DNA from: Bradyrhizobium sp. Ash2021
Lineage (GTDB): Bacteria; Pseudomonadota; Alphaproteobacteria; Rhizobiales; Xanthobacteraceae
NCBI RefSeq assembly: GCF_031202265.1
Contig: NZ_CP100604.1
Span: forward strand, 6,182,501-6,246,500
Direction of reading: 5' to 3'
DNA: 64,000 nucleotides
Shown here: positions 24,388 to 32,724 of the stretch, piece by piece
Position numbering within the stretch: the first letter of the stretch is position 1
Layout: every line of letters begins with the position of its first letter
Made by a program: the position numbers and the translations under genes
Notes under the pieces: model-generated
Seen by the model: only the letters and a program-made list of their open reading frames with translations
What the model was told of the DNA's origin: nothing
The model's database searches: none

Positions 24388-25404
24388 ATGAAAGCCTTGC
24401 AGGCCACCTGCATCGTGGGTGCCATAACATTCACGGGGATGATCCATCAGGTTGGCGGAAACACGCCAGGCGCGACCGTGCCGGAAGCGGCGGTGAGCGC
24501 CGGGACACCCGGTGCGCCGGTGCTCTCCGCCGCCGTGCCGGAGGTATCTGCCGGACCTGGAACAGCGCTTGGAGCAGAGCTTGGCTCGGTGCCCGGGGCG
24601 GTTTCCGGACCGTCGTTGATGGCCCAAGCCGAAATCGGCGACGATTCTATCGAGACAAAATCGGTGGACTTGGGCCACCATGATGCCGCCCAACCGGTGC
24701 CGACAACGCGCGATGCGTCCGGCGATGCCTCCAACCCGGCGCCGGTGACGCAGGATTTCCGGTATCTCATCTATTACGTCTGGTCCGAACTACCGCCTGC
24801 CGAGAAGCCGGCGGATATCGTCTTAAGTTCACTCAAGGACACCCCGGTCGGAACGCCGGTCGAGGAGATCAAGCGCGCTTCCGACGCTTTCGGTCTGGAT
24901 TTCAATTTCATGAAAGCGGTTGCCAGGATCGAGTCCGGTTTCGACCCCAAACAACGCACCGGGTCGTATATCGGCCTGTTCCAACTGAGCAAATACGAGT
25001 TCAACAAATTCGGCTCCGGGCAGATTCTTGATGCCCGCGACAATGCCGTTGCGGCGGCCTACAAGGTCATTACCGAAGGCATTCTGTTCGAGTGGGTGAC
25101 GCACAAGAAGCCGACCTTGAGCGATCTTTACTTGATCCATCAACAAGGCTGGGAAGGCGCCGCCGAGCACATCAGCCAACCTGATCGCATCGCTTGGAGA
25201 TCCATGTGTGCCACCAGCGAAGGCATGGAGAAAGGCGAAAAATGGTGCAAACGCGCGATCTGGCGGAATACCCTTCCGGCCGTCAAACACGCGTGGAAAT
25301 CGGTGGATAAGCTGACATCGGGGGCGTTCGTCGGAATGTGGCGCGAGCGGGTTGCTGATTTCTATTCGAAATACATGGCCGCCGCCGAACGGGCGAACCA
25401 GTAA
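24388..25404 (+). CDS. Lytic transglycosylase SLT domain protein
   Basis: 338 residues. The start is ATG 24388, with GGAG 9 bp upstream; a TTG at 24379 is less likely. A weak signal-like N-terminus (ALQATCIVGAITFTGM) and an Ala/Pro/Gly-rich low-complexity linker (about 25-110) precede an SLT domain (about 160-300). The catalytic glutamate is Glu182 in ARIESGFDP, and YIGLFQLSKYEF is the usual goose-lysozyme/Slt continuation. It would cut peptidoglycan by forming 1,6-anhydro-MurNAc, perhaps to let a secretion machine or appendage through the wall. It is alone in the accessory region; no secretion genes adjoin. Confidence 0.85.
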   Translation: MKALQATCIVGAITFTGMIHQVGGNTPGATVPEAAVSAGTPGAPVLSAAVPEVSAGPGTALGAELGSVPGAVSGPSLMAQAEIGDDSIETKSVDLGHHDAAQPVPTTRDASGDASNPAPVTQDFRYLIYYVWSELPPAEKPADIVLSSLKDTPVGTPVEEIKRASDAFGLDFNFMKAVARIESGFDPKQRTGSYIGLFQLSKYEFNKFGSGQILDARDNAVAAAYKVITEGILFEWVTHKKPTLSDLYLIHQQGWEGAAEHISQPDRIAWRSMCATSEGMEKGEKWCKRAIWRNTLPAVKHAWKSVDKLTSGAFVGMWRERVADFYSKYMAAAERANQ

Positions 25405-26315
25405 ATTTCCGTTGAGTGGTTGGCAGGAGTTGCCGCACCCGCGGGCCGAGCGGGGGCCTCACCGCCGCTGCGGCACGCGGTGCGGCTCCTCCACCGCTTC
25501 GAGCTGAGCGCGATAAGGATGGCGTCGAGATATATCCTTGGCGCGCTGGCCCGTTATCGATGGCGTGGCGCTCGGTCCAGCAAATCGCGTCAAGAATGCC
25601 AGCAGGCTCGCAGCGGCATTACCGTCATCGCCATGTCTTCGTTCACTGCAGCCAATCCTTGCAGAGCATGATCCCGACCATGATCATCGAACCGGCTGCG
25701 ACCACCACCGAGCAGATCCCCGGCAACTCTTCGAGGACAGCGAGAACGGCTGCCCGCCCCCTATGGTTTCGCGCGAAGCGCCAGCTTGCCACACCCATTC
25801 GGAAACTCCGTTTGGCCCCAGTAGCGAGTTCTAACAACGCGAAGCAGCTCGCCAGCAATCTGCCAATTCGGGTGCCACCTGCGACCACACCGGCACCCGT
25901 GCTCTGGCTGCTGTCCGACAGCGGGCGCAATATAGGCGATTTGAAGCAGAGGTTCTGTGCTTGAACTGCAACTCTCGGTTTTTCAAATATGACTGCAAAA
26001 TGGCCGTTGATGGGTCGCTTTTGGGCTCCGGAACCTGCAAAGCAAGCTTGCTCCAGGGCGGTCAATATTGGCGATTGGAGATGCCGTTTGCTGGGGCATG
26101 AGTTCCGTTAGTGGCACAAAGCAGACGTGCTGAGGGCCAGCGCAGATGTCCGCTTCTGGGCGTAGTGCGGACATCGCAAGCCCGTCGCGCGCGTCGCGTC
26201 ATCACGACCGACGACGACAACAGCGGCGTGACTAGGATCACAGTCGGGGCGAGAGCGCTGCGCCAGTGTGGCCGCACCAGCGACGATGGTCCGCGCTGTT
26301 TGGATGGAGACAAAC
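25405..26315. other. 911-bp region without a supported gene
   Basis: Frames of 98-182 codons cross it on both strands without family signature, ribosome site or consistent codon use. At about 26100-26170 lies a Bradyrhizobium dispersed repeat (GGCACAAAGCAGACGTGC and GATGTCCGCTTCTGGGC; on the minus strand the QKRTSALALS-type spurious peptide). A 423-bp minus frame ending at 25643 has one C-terminal hydrophobic segment but no other support. Confidence 0.5.
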
Positions 26316-26483
26316 ATGAGCCAGAGCAACGACACTCCGAAGCCCACCGCGCTCGAAGATCATCGCCCACTCGCGGATAGCGAGTTGGATGCGGTGAGCG
26401 GCGGCACGGCGGACACAGCAGCCCCCAAACTTTTGGAGGCTTGCTGCAAGGGAACTCACATCCCCAACGTTATCATCGAGTAG
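26316..26483 (+). CDS. Double-glycine leader peptide 1 (putative secreted peptide precursor)
   Basis: 55-residue ORF. The ATG is preceded by TGGAGACAAAC (GGAG 7 bp away). Residues 16-31 read LADSELDAVSGG at the end, a classical double-glycine export leader (L-x-x-x-E-L-x-x-V-x-G-G) cut by C39-peptidase ABC exporters of bacteriocins and microcins. The 25-residue core contains adjacent cysteines (LLEACCKG) and ends THIPNVIIE. A decayed homologue lies 5 bp downstream, and a second intact peptide at 26879. No transporter or modifying enzyme is in the window, so export or toxin activity is inference. Confidence 0.68.
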   Translation: MSQSNDTPKPTALEDHRPLADSELDAVSGGTADTAAPKLLEACCKGTHIPNVIIE

Positions 26484-26487
26484 GCTT

Positions 26488-26611
26488 GATGATCGCCCGC
26501 TCGATGATGCCGAGTTGAATGCGGTTACGGGCGGGCTGGCTTACGAAGAAGTCACGTTCGAATACACGGAACGGACGCTAGGTGGGCCAGACACGTACCC
26601 CGCCTTTTGAT
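26488..26611 (+). pseudogene. Decayed double-glycine peptide copy
   Basis: In a frame shifted from peptide 1, bases 26488 onward read DDRPLDDAELNAVTGG, followed by LAYEEVTFEYTERTLGG and a stop after YPAF. The leader matches peptide 1 (EDHRPLADSELDAVSGG). No start codon exists in its frame before it, so it is probably a fused or broken duplicate, or a core cassette in another frame. Confidence 0.5.
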
Positions 26612-26878
26612 CTCGTCCCTGAGCCAAGGCGACCGATAGCGCACGGCATCACGTCATCACCACGCGCACCATCACCACGGCGGAGACAAACCTGTGTGAT
26701 CCCAAATCGGTTAGGCGACGGGACGCAGCGCACACCAAGGGGCGGCAGGCGAAGCCAGAACCGCAATAAACGGTCCTACAGCGCGCCCAATAACCGTGAT
26801 CCGCATCACGATTGATTTCGATCTGTAGCGCTATTTTGCAGATCGAGGGATCAGCCCTCCAAACAATAGGAGAGAGCG

Positions 26879-27043
26879 ATGACCATCAACAGCACAATCG
26901 AAGCTTTGAGCGAAGCCAAACTCGACCTCGCCGCCGGTGGAATGCGTGAACTGATCGATACGGAACTCGACGCCGTGTGTGGAGGGGTCTCCGATCTCGG
27001 CAAATACATCACCAAAGCTGTGGATGACGCTATCTCAGCCTGA
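26879..27043 (+). CDS. Double-glycine leader peptide 2
   Basis: 54-residue ORF with a strong ribosome site (AGGAG 7 bp before the ATG at 26879). It carries the leader motif DTELDAVCGG, ending at residue 35, and a 19-residue core (VSDLGKYITKAVDDAISA) that forms a likely amphipathic helix. A second, weaker GG-like motif (SEAKLDLAAGG) sits at residues 10-20, so the leader may be duplicated. It resembles peptide 1 only in the leader. Expression is probably independent, since 400 bp separate them. Confidence 0.68.
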   Translation: MTINSTIEALSEAKLDLAAGGMRELIDTELDAVCGGVSDLGKYITKAVDDAISA

Positions 27044-27272
27044 TGACCGGACTAGTTACCTCATGCTCGATGAAGCGTTGTGACGTGTAAGCCCATGCAC
27101 AGTGGGTGACTCCACGTTGGGGGGCCTTCGCCTTCGGGAATCTCGTCGCACAGGCGAACAATGCCACGCAGGTTGGTTTGGCCCTCGGCGGCACCTCCGT
27201 ATAACGCGCGTAACGCCAGCGTCGCACGGGTGCTCAGTCAGGCAAACGTCAGCACGATTGCCTAAGTCACGG
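27044..27272. other. Spacer after the peptide cluster
   Basis: 229 bp between peptide 2 and the 341-bp dispersed repeat. No ribosome site, terminator hairpin or family signature is visible, and no transporter fragment is present. Confidence 0.4.
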
Positions 27273-27613
27273 GCGTGGCTGACGCGTACGGCGAAGTCGT
27301 GTGGTCCTGACGCCCCGACGCTGTGAAGCGATCCGCATGGCGACGGTGGCAACAAAGCCCGTTCACCGGGGAGAGCGCACCGTAAAACCATTGCGCAGGG
27401 AAGGTCGGATTGCCTCCGCTGAACCTGTATGCTCGTGTGCGTTTTCCTTTGTGCACTTTGCACACGAGACCGCGGGTGCAGCGCGCATCCCGGCTTTCCC
27501 TGCGCCCTCTTGTTCTCCTGGAGGGTGAAAACCGACGCAACGCTCGGGCGCATCGCGCCGCGAGAATGCGAACGCACATCCTCTCGCTGTTTGACAATTG
27601 AATCCGAAATCTC
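27273..27613 (+). repeat. Dispersed repeat of about 340 bp, copy 1
   Basis: From GCGTGGCTGACGCGTACGG to CAATTGAATCCGAAATCT. A nearly identical copy in the same orientation is at 40670-41028. It yields spurious peptides in several frames (for example SFVHFAHETAG) that are commonly over-annotated in Bradyrhizobium. Its function is unknown. Confidence 0.85.
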
Positions 27614-27722
27614 ACGGCGCGGAAGCCGACGTATCCAAATGGTCGCCGCGTTCTTCCAATCAGGGCCAAAGCTGAAGTCATCGGGCATCAAGGCGAGGTC
27701 GGCTTTGGTCCCGATCAAACAT

Positions 27723-27750
27723 TTGGGGCCGGCAAACGTGCCGGCCCCAA
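27723..27750 (-). terminator. GC-rich hairpin downstream of the phosphoesterase gene
   Basis: Perfect stem TTGGGGCCGGCA/TGCCGGCCCCAA with a four-base loop, 29 bp past the stop at 27779 (minus strand). The U-run after it is poor (AAATGTTT), so termination is likely but not certain. Confidence 0.55.
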
Positions 27751-27778
27751 TCCTGTTTGGCTTATTCGCGTCGATAGA

Positions 27779-29674
27779 CTACCTGGAGCGCTGGTCGCCG
27801 CCCCGATCATGATCGTGATCACGGTCGAAATCGAACATATCGAACAGGTCTCCGATTGCCGGCATGTTGACGGGAACATAGGGATTGTCATCGTCGGCGC
27901 GCGGATTGGGCAGGTTGTCGCGGCTGCGCTCGCTGAGCTTGCCGAGATACCAATTCCGCTCGACGAATTTCACAAAGGACGAGTGTTCTCCATAGACGTG
28001 GGTGATGTGACCGCGCCGTGAGAACGGCGAAACCGCAATCATCGGAATGCGCGGCCCGGTGCCGAAGAAATCGACCGGTTGGATGAAGCCGGAGTCATAG
28101 TATCCGCCTCCCTCATCGACGGTGACAAAAATCGCCGTACTTTCCCATTGCTCCTTGTTGCCTTGGGCAAGTCCGATAATGTTCTTGGTGAACTCCTCGA
28201 ACAGATTGAACTTCGATGATGCCGGATGGCCGTCCATGGCGCCGTCCGGCTTGACGTATGACACCGCCGGCAACGTGCCGTTCTTGAGATCCTGGAAGAG
28301 ATCGGTGACGTCACGCATATGGTCGGCACGCATCGCCGGATAGTTCACCTGATATTCAAACGGGTTGCAGATGTTGCAATAGATTCCGTCGAGCGGAGCG
28401 CCCGTCCCGGAAACATTGTAACTGCCACCGTAATACTTCCATGGGATGTGTTTTGCGCTCAAGAGATCGCCGATGCTTGTCATGGTGACCGGCGGAACGG
28501 CACCGGCCGGACTCGGCGTGCCTTGCGGCGTCCAGGCCGGGTTGACGTTCACCGCGTTGTAATAGTGGCCGGGATCGCATTTCGCCTGCACCGGGTAGGG
28601 TAGCTTGCCGAGGTAATCCAGGATTGCCTTCACCCCTGGCTGCGTCGAGTCGGAGCAATTGAACCACTGCTTCCGCGCCGTGTACTGGTTGAGCGTATTG
28701 GAGAGCGGGTCGGGATTGTAGAAGGTGTTGGAAGGCGGCGTCGCAGCGTTGCCCCGGCCGTCGCCAAAAAAGACCTGATCGGCAAAGCCCAGCGGTACGC
28801 TGTCAGGCCCGGTCCCGCCCATCACCGGCTGATGATAGTTGTCGCTCATGGTGTATTCGTCGGCGAGGAATTTCAGATAGGGCACATCGTTCTTCTGCAT
28901 GTTGAAAAACGCCATCGTCTGGCCGGTATCGTGTGCTGCGGCACCGGGCGGGGTCGAGTAGGTGGTCGTGACGAACGATTGCAGATCGTGCAGGCAGCCG
29001 GTCGGATTGCCCCGGGTGACGTGCTCCTTGTCGATCGCGCAATCCATCTGCTGGTACATCTGGAAGAACTGGTGGATGGTGTCGGCGGTATAGGCGTCAT
29101 AGGGCATGGTCGGGCCGGTCAACTGGAACGGCCCGGGCGGCAGGTTGTTGACGTTGGTAATGCGCGTATCCGGGCCTAGCTTGGTTGGCAGACCCGTGCC
29201 GCCGGTTCCGAACAGGAATTGGTCGCTCGCGGGGAGACCTGGATCGCCGCCCGGCAGGCCGAGAATGCCAGCCGCTGGCGAGTTTTGTACGCCGCCGAGG
29301 TCAGGCGCAGGCAGCGTTGAATACAATGCCTTTTTGGCGGATCCTGCGCTGATGAAATAACTTGCGCCATTCGGCGCCGACGTGATCTGAAACTGATGCG
29401 CCCTGTCGAATTTTTCGTCAGGCGTGCCGTCGGCCTTGACGATGTGTTCGGACAGCAGGTTCAACACCGTTTCATTGTCCGACTTCGGCACGTAGGTGGC
29501 AAACAGGTGGTCAAAGCTGCGATTTTCGCCGACGATAATGATGACATGCTTGATCGGCGACGCGGTCTTGACGGGATTATTCGCGTCCTCCGCGTGAACA
29601 CTTTGCGTAAGCGCAACGGCCGCCATGGAAACGCCGAGCAGCCAGAACCTGCGCGCAAGCGCTGTTTTCAGCAT
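27779..29674 (-). CDS. Secreted phospholipase C/acid phosphatase-type phosphoesterase
   Basis: 631-residue member of the phosphoesterase family PF04185 (phospholipase C, acid phosphatase AcpA). The signal peptide has the hydrophobic core LGVSMAAVALT, with cleavage near VHA-ED. The catalytic N-terminus is visible as HVIIIVGENRSFDHLF. The later motifs FVTVDEGGGYYDSGF (metal ligands) and SPFSRRGHITH also fit. The family hydrolyses phospholipids or phosphomonoesters outside the cytoplasm, often under phosphate starvation. It stands alone. No Pho box was recognised in the 150 bp upstream, though I could not test this rigorously. Confidence 0.9.
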   Translation of the reverse strand: MLKTALARRFWLLGVSMAAVALTQSVHAEDANNPVKTASPIKHVIIIVGENRSFDHLFATYVPKSDNETVLNLLSEHIVKADGTPDEKFDRAHQFQITSAPNGASYFISAGSAKKALYSTLPAPDLGGVQNSPAAGILGLPGGDPGLPASDQFLFGTGGTGLPTKLGPDTRITNVNNLPPGPFQLTGPTMPYDAYTADTIHQFFQMYQQMDCAIDKEHVTRGNPTGCLHDLQSFVTTTYSTPPGAAAHDTGQTMAFFNMQKNDVPYLKFLADEYTMSDNYHQPVMGGTGPDSVPLGFADQVFFGDGRGNAATPPSNTFYNPDPLSNTLNQYTARKQWFNCSDSTQPGVKAILDYLGKLPYPVQAKCDPGHYYNAVNVNPAWTPQGTPSPAGAVPPVTMTSIGDLLSAKHIPWKYYGGSYNVSGTGAPLDGIYCNICNPFEYQVNYPAMRADHMRDVTDLFQDLKNGTLPAVSYVKPDGAMDGHPASSKFNLFEEFTKNIIGLAQGNKEQWESTAIFVTVDEGGGYYDSGFIQPVDFFGTGPRIPMIAVSPFSRRGHITHVYGEHSSFVKFVERNWYLGKLSERSRDNLPNPRADDDNPYVPVNMPAIGDLFDMFDFDRDHDHDRGGDQRSR

Positions 29675-30080
29675 AGCTTTCTCCTGTTGGATTTTGAAAG
29701 TAACGGGAACGGGAGCTCGTTCTTATTCTGCGACGATGACACGCATGTTCCGATTGCGTGACACAACCAAAAATGTTCGTCGGACGAGATCGCCACCGGG
29801 CGACACACTGGCGGCATGATGTTGGCCAAGGCTGATGCCAAGGCTTGATGCCGAGGCTTGATAACAACCGCGAGATGCGCTGATAGCGTCTGAAATGGTC
29901 TGGACGTATAACTAGACGGGCCTTCGCTTGCTGGCGTTCGAAGTGAGTGCGATCAAGCGATCCGCCAAAAAGCGGTTTGCCCCGGGGAACAGACATTCTC
30001 CGGGCCGCGGGCATGAGATTTTAGGGGGAGTTCGATTTTCGACTTTTGCAACACTATCTGCCAATAGGCGACACGGCGTG
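29675..30080. other. Promoter region of the phosphoesterase gene
   Basis: 406 bp without a supported gene. A good ribosome site (CAGGAGAAAGCT on the minus strand) sits just before the phosphoesterase start. At 29820-29870 there is a short tandem run of GCCAAGGCTTGATGCC-like words, too short for a regular array. Nothing else is recognised. Confidence 0.4.
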
Positions 30081-30175
30081 TTATTCGATTACCTCGTCGG
30101 CTCGGGCAAGCAACGTTGGGGGATCTCCAGGCGGAGACCTTTCGCTGTTTTTGGATTGACGATGAAGTTGTATTT
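30081..30175 (-). pseudogene. Frameshifted tail remnant of an ABC substrate-binding protein
   Basis: On the minus strand it reads FIVNPKTAKGLRLEIP, then, after a shift, PTLLARADEVIE and a stop at 30081. This matches the conserved end of ABC_sub_bind (PF04392-type) proteins. One C is missing in a homopolymer (five instead of six) at the junction. The body of the gene is absent upstream. Confidence 0.65.
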
Positions 30176-30450
30176 CGTTGCTTGATGTTGGCCCAGCGTG
30201 AGCCAAGCTGGCAACAATACCAGTCGCGACGCGATCGCTGATTGCTCCTGGTATTGGAATTGTCTCGGTTGTCGTCTTGAGCGCAAGCGCCAGCCCGTTC
30301 CCGACACAGAGGATCAAATCGGGCTACCGACGATGGGGAAACCTGCCAGCCCAAAAAGAGTCAGGCGTCGGCGGGCTGTTATGAATCCTCTCGCTACTCG
30401 CCAACAATCTCGACGCGGTTGTCTCGTCATAACCAGCCCCAAGTCGGCAC

Positions 30451-30480
30451 AAAAAAGGCCGCAGCCAACTCTGCGACCTT
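30451..30480 (-). terminator. Rho-independent terminator of the Gly/Tyr repeat gene
   Basis: On the minus strand the stem GGTCGCAG/CTGCGGCC (one G-U pair) with loop AGTTGG is followed by TTTTTT. It lies 35 bp past the stop at 30515. Confidence 0.82.
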
Positions 30481-30514
30481 TCGTTGTCCGGGACTTCAGC
30501 GTCGCCCCTCGCGA

Positions 30515-30889
30515 TCACCAGTATGCGGGGCGAACAAAGCGCCGGTACCGGGGACCGTAGTAGGCGGGAGCATAGTAACTCGACCTGTATCCGCCGTAAT
30601 ATGCGGGGGCGTAGCCGTAGTTATAGTACGCCGGGGCGTACCCGCCGTAATAAGCCGGGGCATAGCCGCCATAATAGCCGTAACCCGGTCCGCCATAGTA
30701 GCCGTAACCAGGGCCATACGCGTAGGCACTGGAGGCTATGCCACCGATCACCGCGCCAGCAATTAGTCCGCCCGCGAGACCGGGACCCCAACCCCAACCA
30801 CCCCGCCAAGCCTGAGCTGGTGACGGGGCCGCCAAGGCAGTGACACCGATGGTGGCAGCGGTCGCTAACGCCAATACTGCTTTCTTCAT
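30515..30889 (-). CDS. Gly/Tyr-rich repeat secreted protein
   Basis: 124 residues. The ATG at 30889 has GGAG 9 bp upstream; the longer frame is rejected because the signal peptide starts exactly here (KKAVLALATAATIGVTALA, cleavage near AQA-WR). The mature protein has a hydrophobic glycine-rich helix (LAGGLIAGAVIGGIA) and then irregular repeats of YGGYAPAYY and GPGYGYYGG, ending RFVRPAYW. The family is common in Bradyrhizobium as hypothetical surface or envelope proteins. The single hydrophobic segment suggests membrane anchoring. A terminator follows directly. Confidence 0.82.
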   Translation of the reverse strand: MKKAVLALATAATIGVTALAAPSPAQAWRGGWGWGPGLAGGLIAGAVIGGIASSAYAYGPGYGYYGGPGYGYYGGYAPAYYGGYAPAYYNYGYAPAYYGGYRSSYYAPAYYGPRYRRFVRPAYW

Positions 30890-31221
30890 GTCCAAAGCCT
30901 CCGTTTTTCCCGGAACTTCAACCGGCAGTCCGGCCATAGGTTCCCGCGACCGTCGTTTGCGAAAGGGCTGCCCTGAAATTTAATATTGATGCACGGTTTG
31001 GGAAAGCAACAGCATCATGAGTCGGCCATCTCATGGCGCGCAGTGCGGCTTTCAATTGGCAGCCGTGTGAAAGGTCAGCAGTCCTGACGTGCCATTTTCC
31101 AGTCATATTTGAAAAACGGGTTGTTGCATTAAAGGTACGCAATCTCAGGGCTCAGTCGCATAGGTTGTAGACGGAATTGGAATTGAGCGAATGTCTGCAA
31201 CAAAGTTATCGGCGGTCGCGA
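30890..31221. other. Spacer between the repeat protein gene and the IS256 element
   Basis: 332 bp without a supported coding signal. It would hold the Gly/Tyr protein promoter. Joined across the IS256 element, its right end would continue into the leader of the Omp31-like gene at 32681. Confidence 0.4.
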
Positions 31222-32680
31222 GGTGCATTTAGGAATTGCCCCGTGCTCTGTTGAACTTTATGAAGCGGTCGTTGCCGTGAATGACGTTAAGCGGCCTTCG
31301 CAGTTTGGACAAGAGCGCGATTGTTGGTCTCCTTTTCGTAGTGAGCGGCCAGCGCGACCCGCAGGGCAGGAAGTTGCTTGTAGGCTTTGAGCCTACGAAA
31401 GCCTTTCTTTGCTTCGTTCATGGCCGCAGCGGTCCAGCGCAAAGCCATCGAGGACGAACTCCAGCGCTTCACATTGCGGGTGACGCGACGCACGGTCCCC
31501 ATCATATTTTCGATGATGTTGGTGCAGGCCAGCGAGCGCCGCAATTCCGCCGGAAGACCGAGCCTGCTCACTGTGAGGATTTCATCCAATCCCTCGAGGA
31601 GGCTTTTTGAGACGCCAGGCGCGTCGCGCTCGAGGCGCTGGGCGAGATTGCGGATCAGCTTCTCCGCCTTCGCCGCATCGTTGAGTTCCCAAGCTTGGCG
31701 CAACGCACGCCGGACCGATGCATGCAGAGCGGGAGATAGACGCTCCATGATGTTCCGGGCCTTGTGGATCTGGCAGCGCTGGATTGGCGTGTGGCTCCCG
31801 AAGCTATGCCGGATCGCCTTGGCGAGCGCCTTCGAGCCGTCGATGATAAACAAGCGCGGCACCGCTGGATCGAGGCCCCGCTCGATCAGGTCGTCGATCA
31901 ATGCCTGCACCACAGCACTGTGCTCAGTTGCCCCCTCCATCAGTCCAAGCGGGTGCTTGAAGCCCTCGCTATCGATCCCGAGCGCAGCCACCAGCACGAG
32001 ATGCTCACTGATGTGGATGCCGTCGATCTGCACCACCATGATGTCGAGGCCGGACAGATCCGCACCCATCCATTCCTTCATGCGCGCAGCCGACAACGCC
32101 ACGAAGTGCCGCGAAGCTGCCGACTTCGATACTCCGGCCCCCGCTGGCGCGGGAACATCGCCCTCGGGAAGCCGCACCGCTCGGCGGAATTTCCGCGTCG
32201 ATACGTTGATCAGCATCAGGTTCATCGCCCACTTGCCAAGCCAGTCCTCCGCGACCGCACGCTCCCAACTCGGCAGTGCCAGTTCATGGCCCTCGACGTC
32301 GCGCACGCGGGGCCGCTCAACCGCCACCTTACCGGCGTGGAAGCCGATCTTGCCCTGGGTTCGGCCCCAGCGATAACCGCGCCGGCCATCGCTGCGGGCA
32401 TGGCGAGCCCCGCAAGCCTGCTCGGCGTCCTGTTCCATCATGGTTCCGAGCGCCTCGATCCCGGCCGTCAGACAGAATCGATCAAAGCTGACCGAAACCG
32501 CGTCCCAAGCTTTGTCCACAGCCCCCATTCCTGTCGGAGGCAAAGCGGTTAATGGTGTGATAGCTTTCATCATGGCGTTGCTTTCCTTTCGTGGAATCAG
32601 CACCCCGAGCCTACCGGCTCAAGGCGAGCAACGCCGCTCCTCCTATTTCAACATTCCCCGGGGCAATTCCGGTGCATTTA
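31222..32680 (-). mobile_element. Intact IS256-family insertion sequence
   Basis: An element of 1439 bp (31232-32670) with imperfect terminal inverted repeats of about 24 bp: both ends read GGAATTGCCCCG and share TGTTGAA after a six-base mismatch block. It is flanked by a perfect direct repeat, GGTGCATTTA (31222-31231 and 32671-32680), read as a target duplication of 9-10 bp (8-9 is usual for the family). One full-length transposase is inside. The clean ends suggest a recent insertion. Confidence 0.92.
31287..32573 (-). CDS. IS256-family (Mutator-type) transposase
   Basis: 428 residues from ATG 32573, preceded by AAGGAAAG 8 bp upstream; a GTG at 32603 is the other possibility. The DDE residues are visible: first Asp in VVQIDGIHIS, second Asp in LFIIDGSKALAKAIR, and Glu in NIIENMMGTVRR. 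The family signature C-x2-H (RCQIHKARNI) is present. The frame is uninterrupted and complete, so the enzyme may be active. It lies inside matching inverted repeats. Confidence 0.93.
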   Translation of the reverse strand: MMKAITPLTALPPTGMGAVDKAWDAVSVSFDRFCLTAGIEALGTMMEQDAEQACGARHARSDGRRGYRWGRTQGKIGFHAGKVAVERPRVRDVEGHELALPSWERAVAEDWLGKWAMNLMLINVSTRKFRRAVRLPEGDVPAPAGAGVSKSAASRHFVALSAARMKEWMGADLSGLDIMVVQIDGIHISEHLVLVAALGIDSEGFKHPLGLMEGATEHSAVVQALIDDLIERGLDPAVPRLFIIDGSKALAKAIRHSFGSHTPIQRCQIHKARNIMERLSPALHASVRRALRQAWELNDAAKAEKLIRNLAQRLERDAPGVSKSLLEGLDEILTVSRLGLPAELRRSLACTNIIENMMGTVRRVTRNVKRWSSSSMALRWTAAAMNEAKKGFRRLKAYKQLPALRVALAAHYEKETNNRALVQTAKAA

Positions 32681-32724
32681 TCGTTTCAGATAGATCACCA
32701 CAGGCGACGGAGATGGAGAAACAC

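Noticed and set aside
25416..25964. 182-codon ORF in the gene-poor stretch
   Set aside because: No ribosome site, no motif and competing frames of similar length; coding not supported.
27056..27718. Long minus-strand frame over the 340-bp repeat
   Set aside because: A repeat-derived spurious peptide of the type widely over-annotated in Bradyrhizobium; the same frames recur at copy 2.
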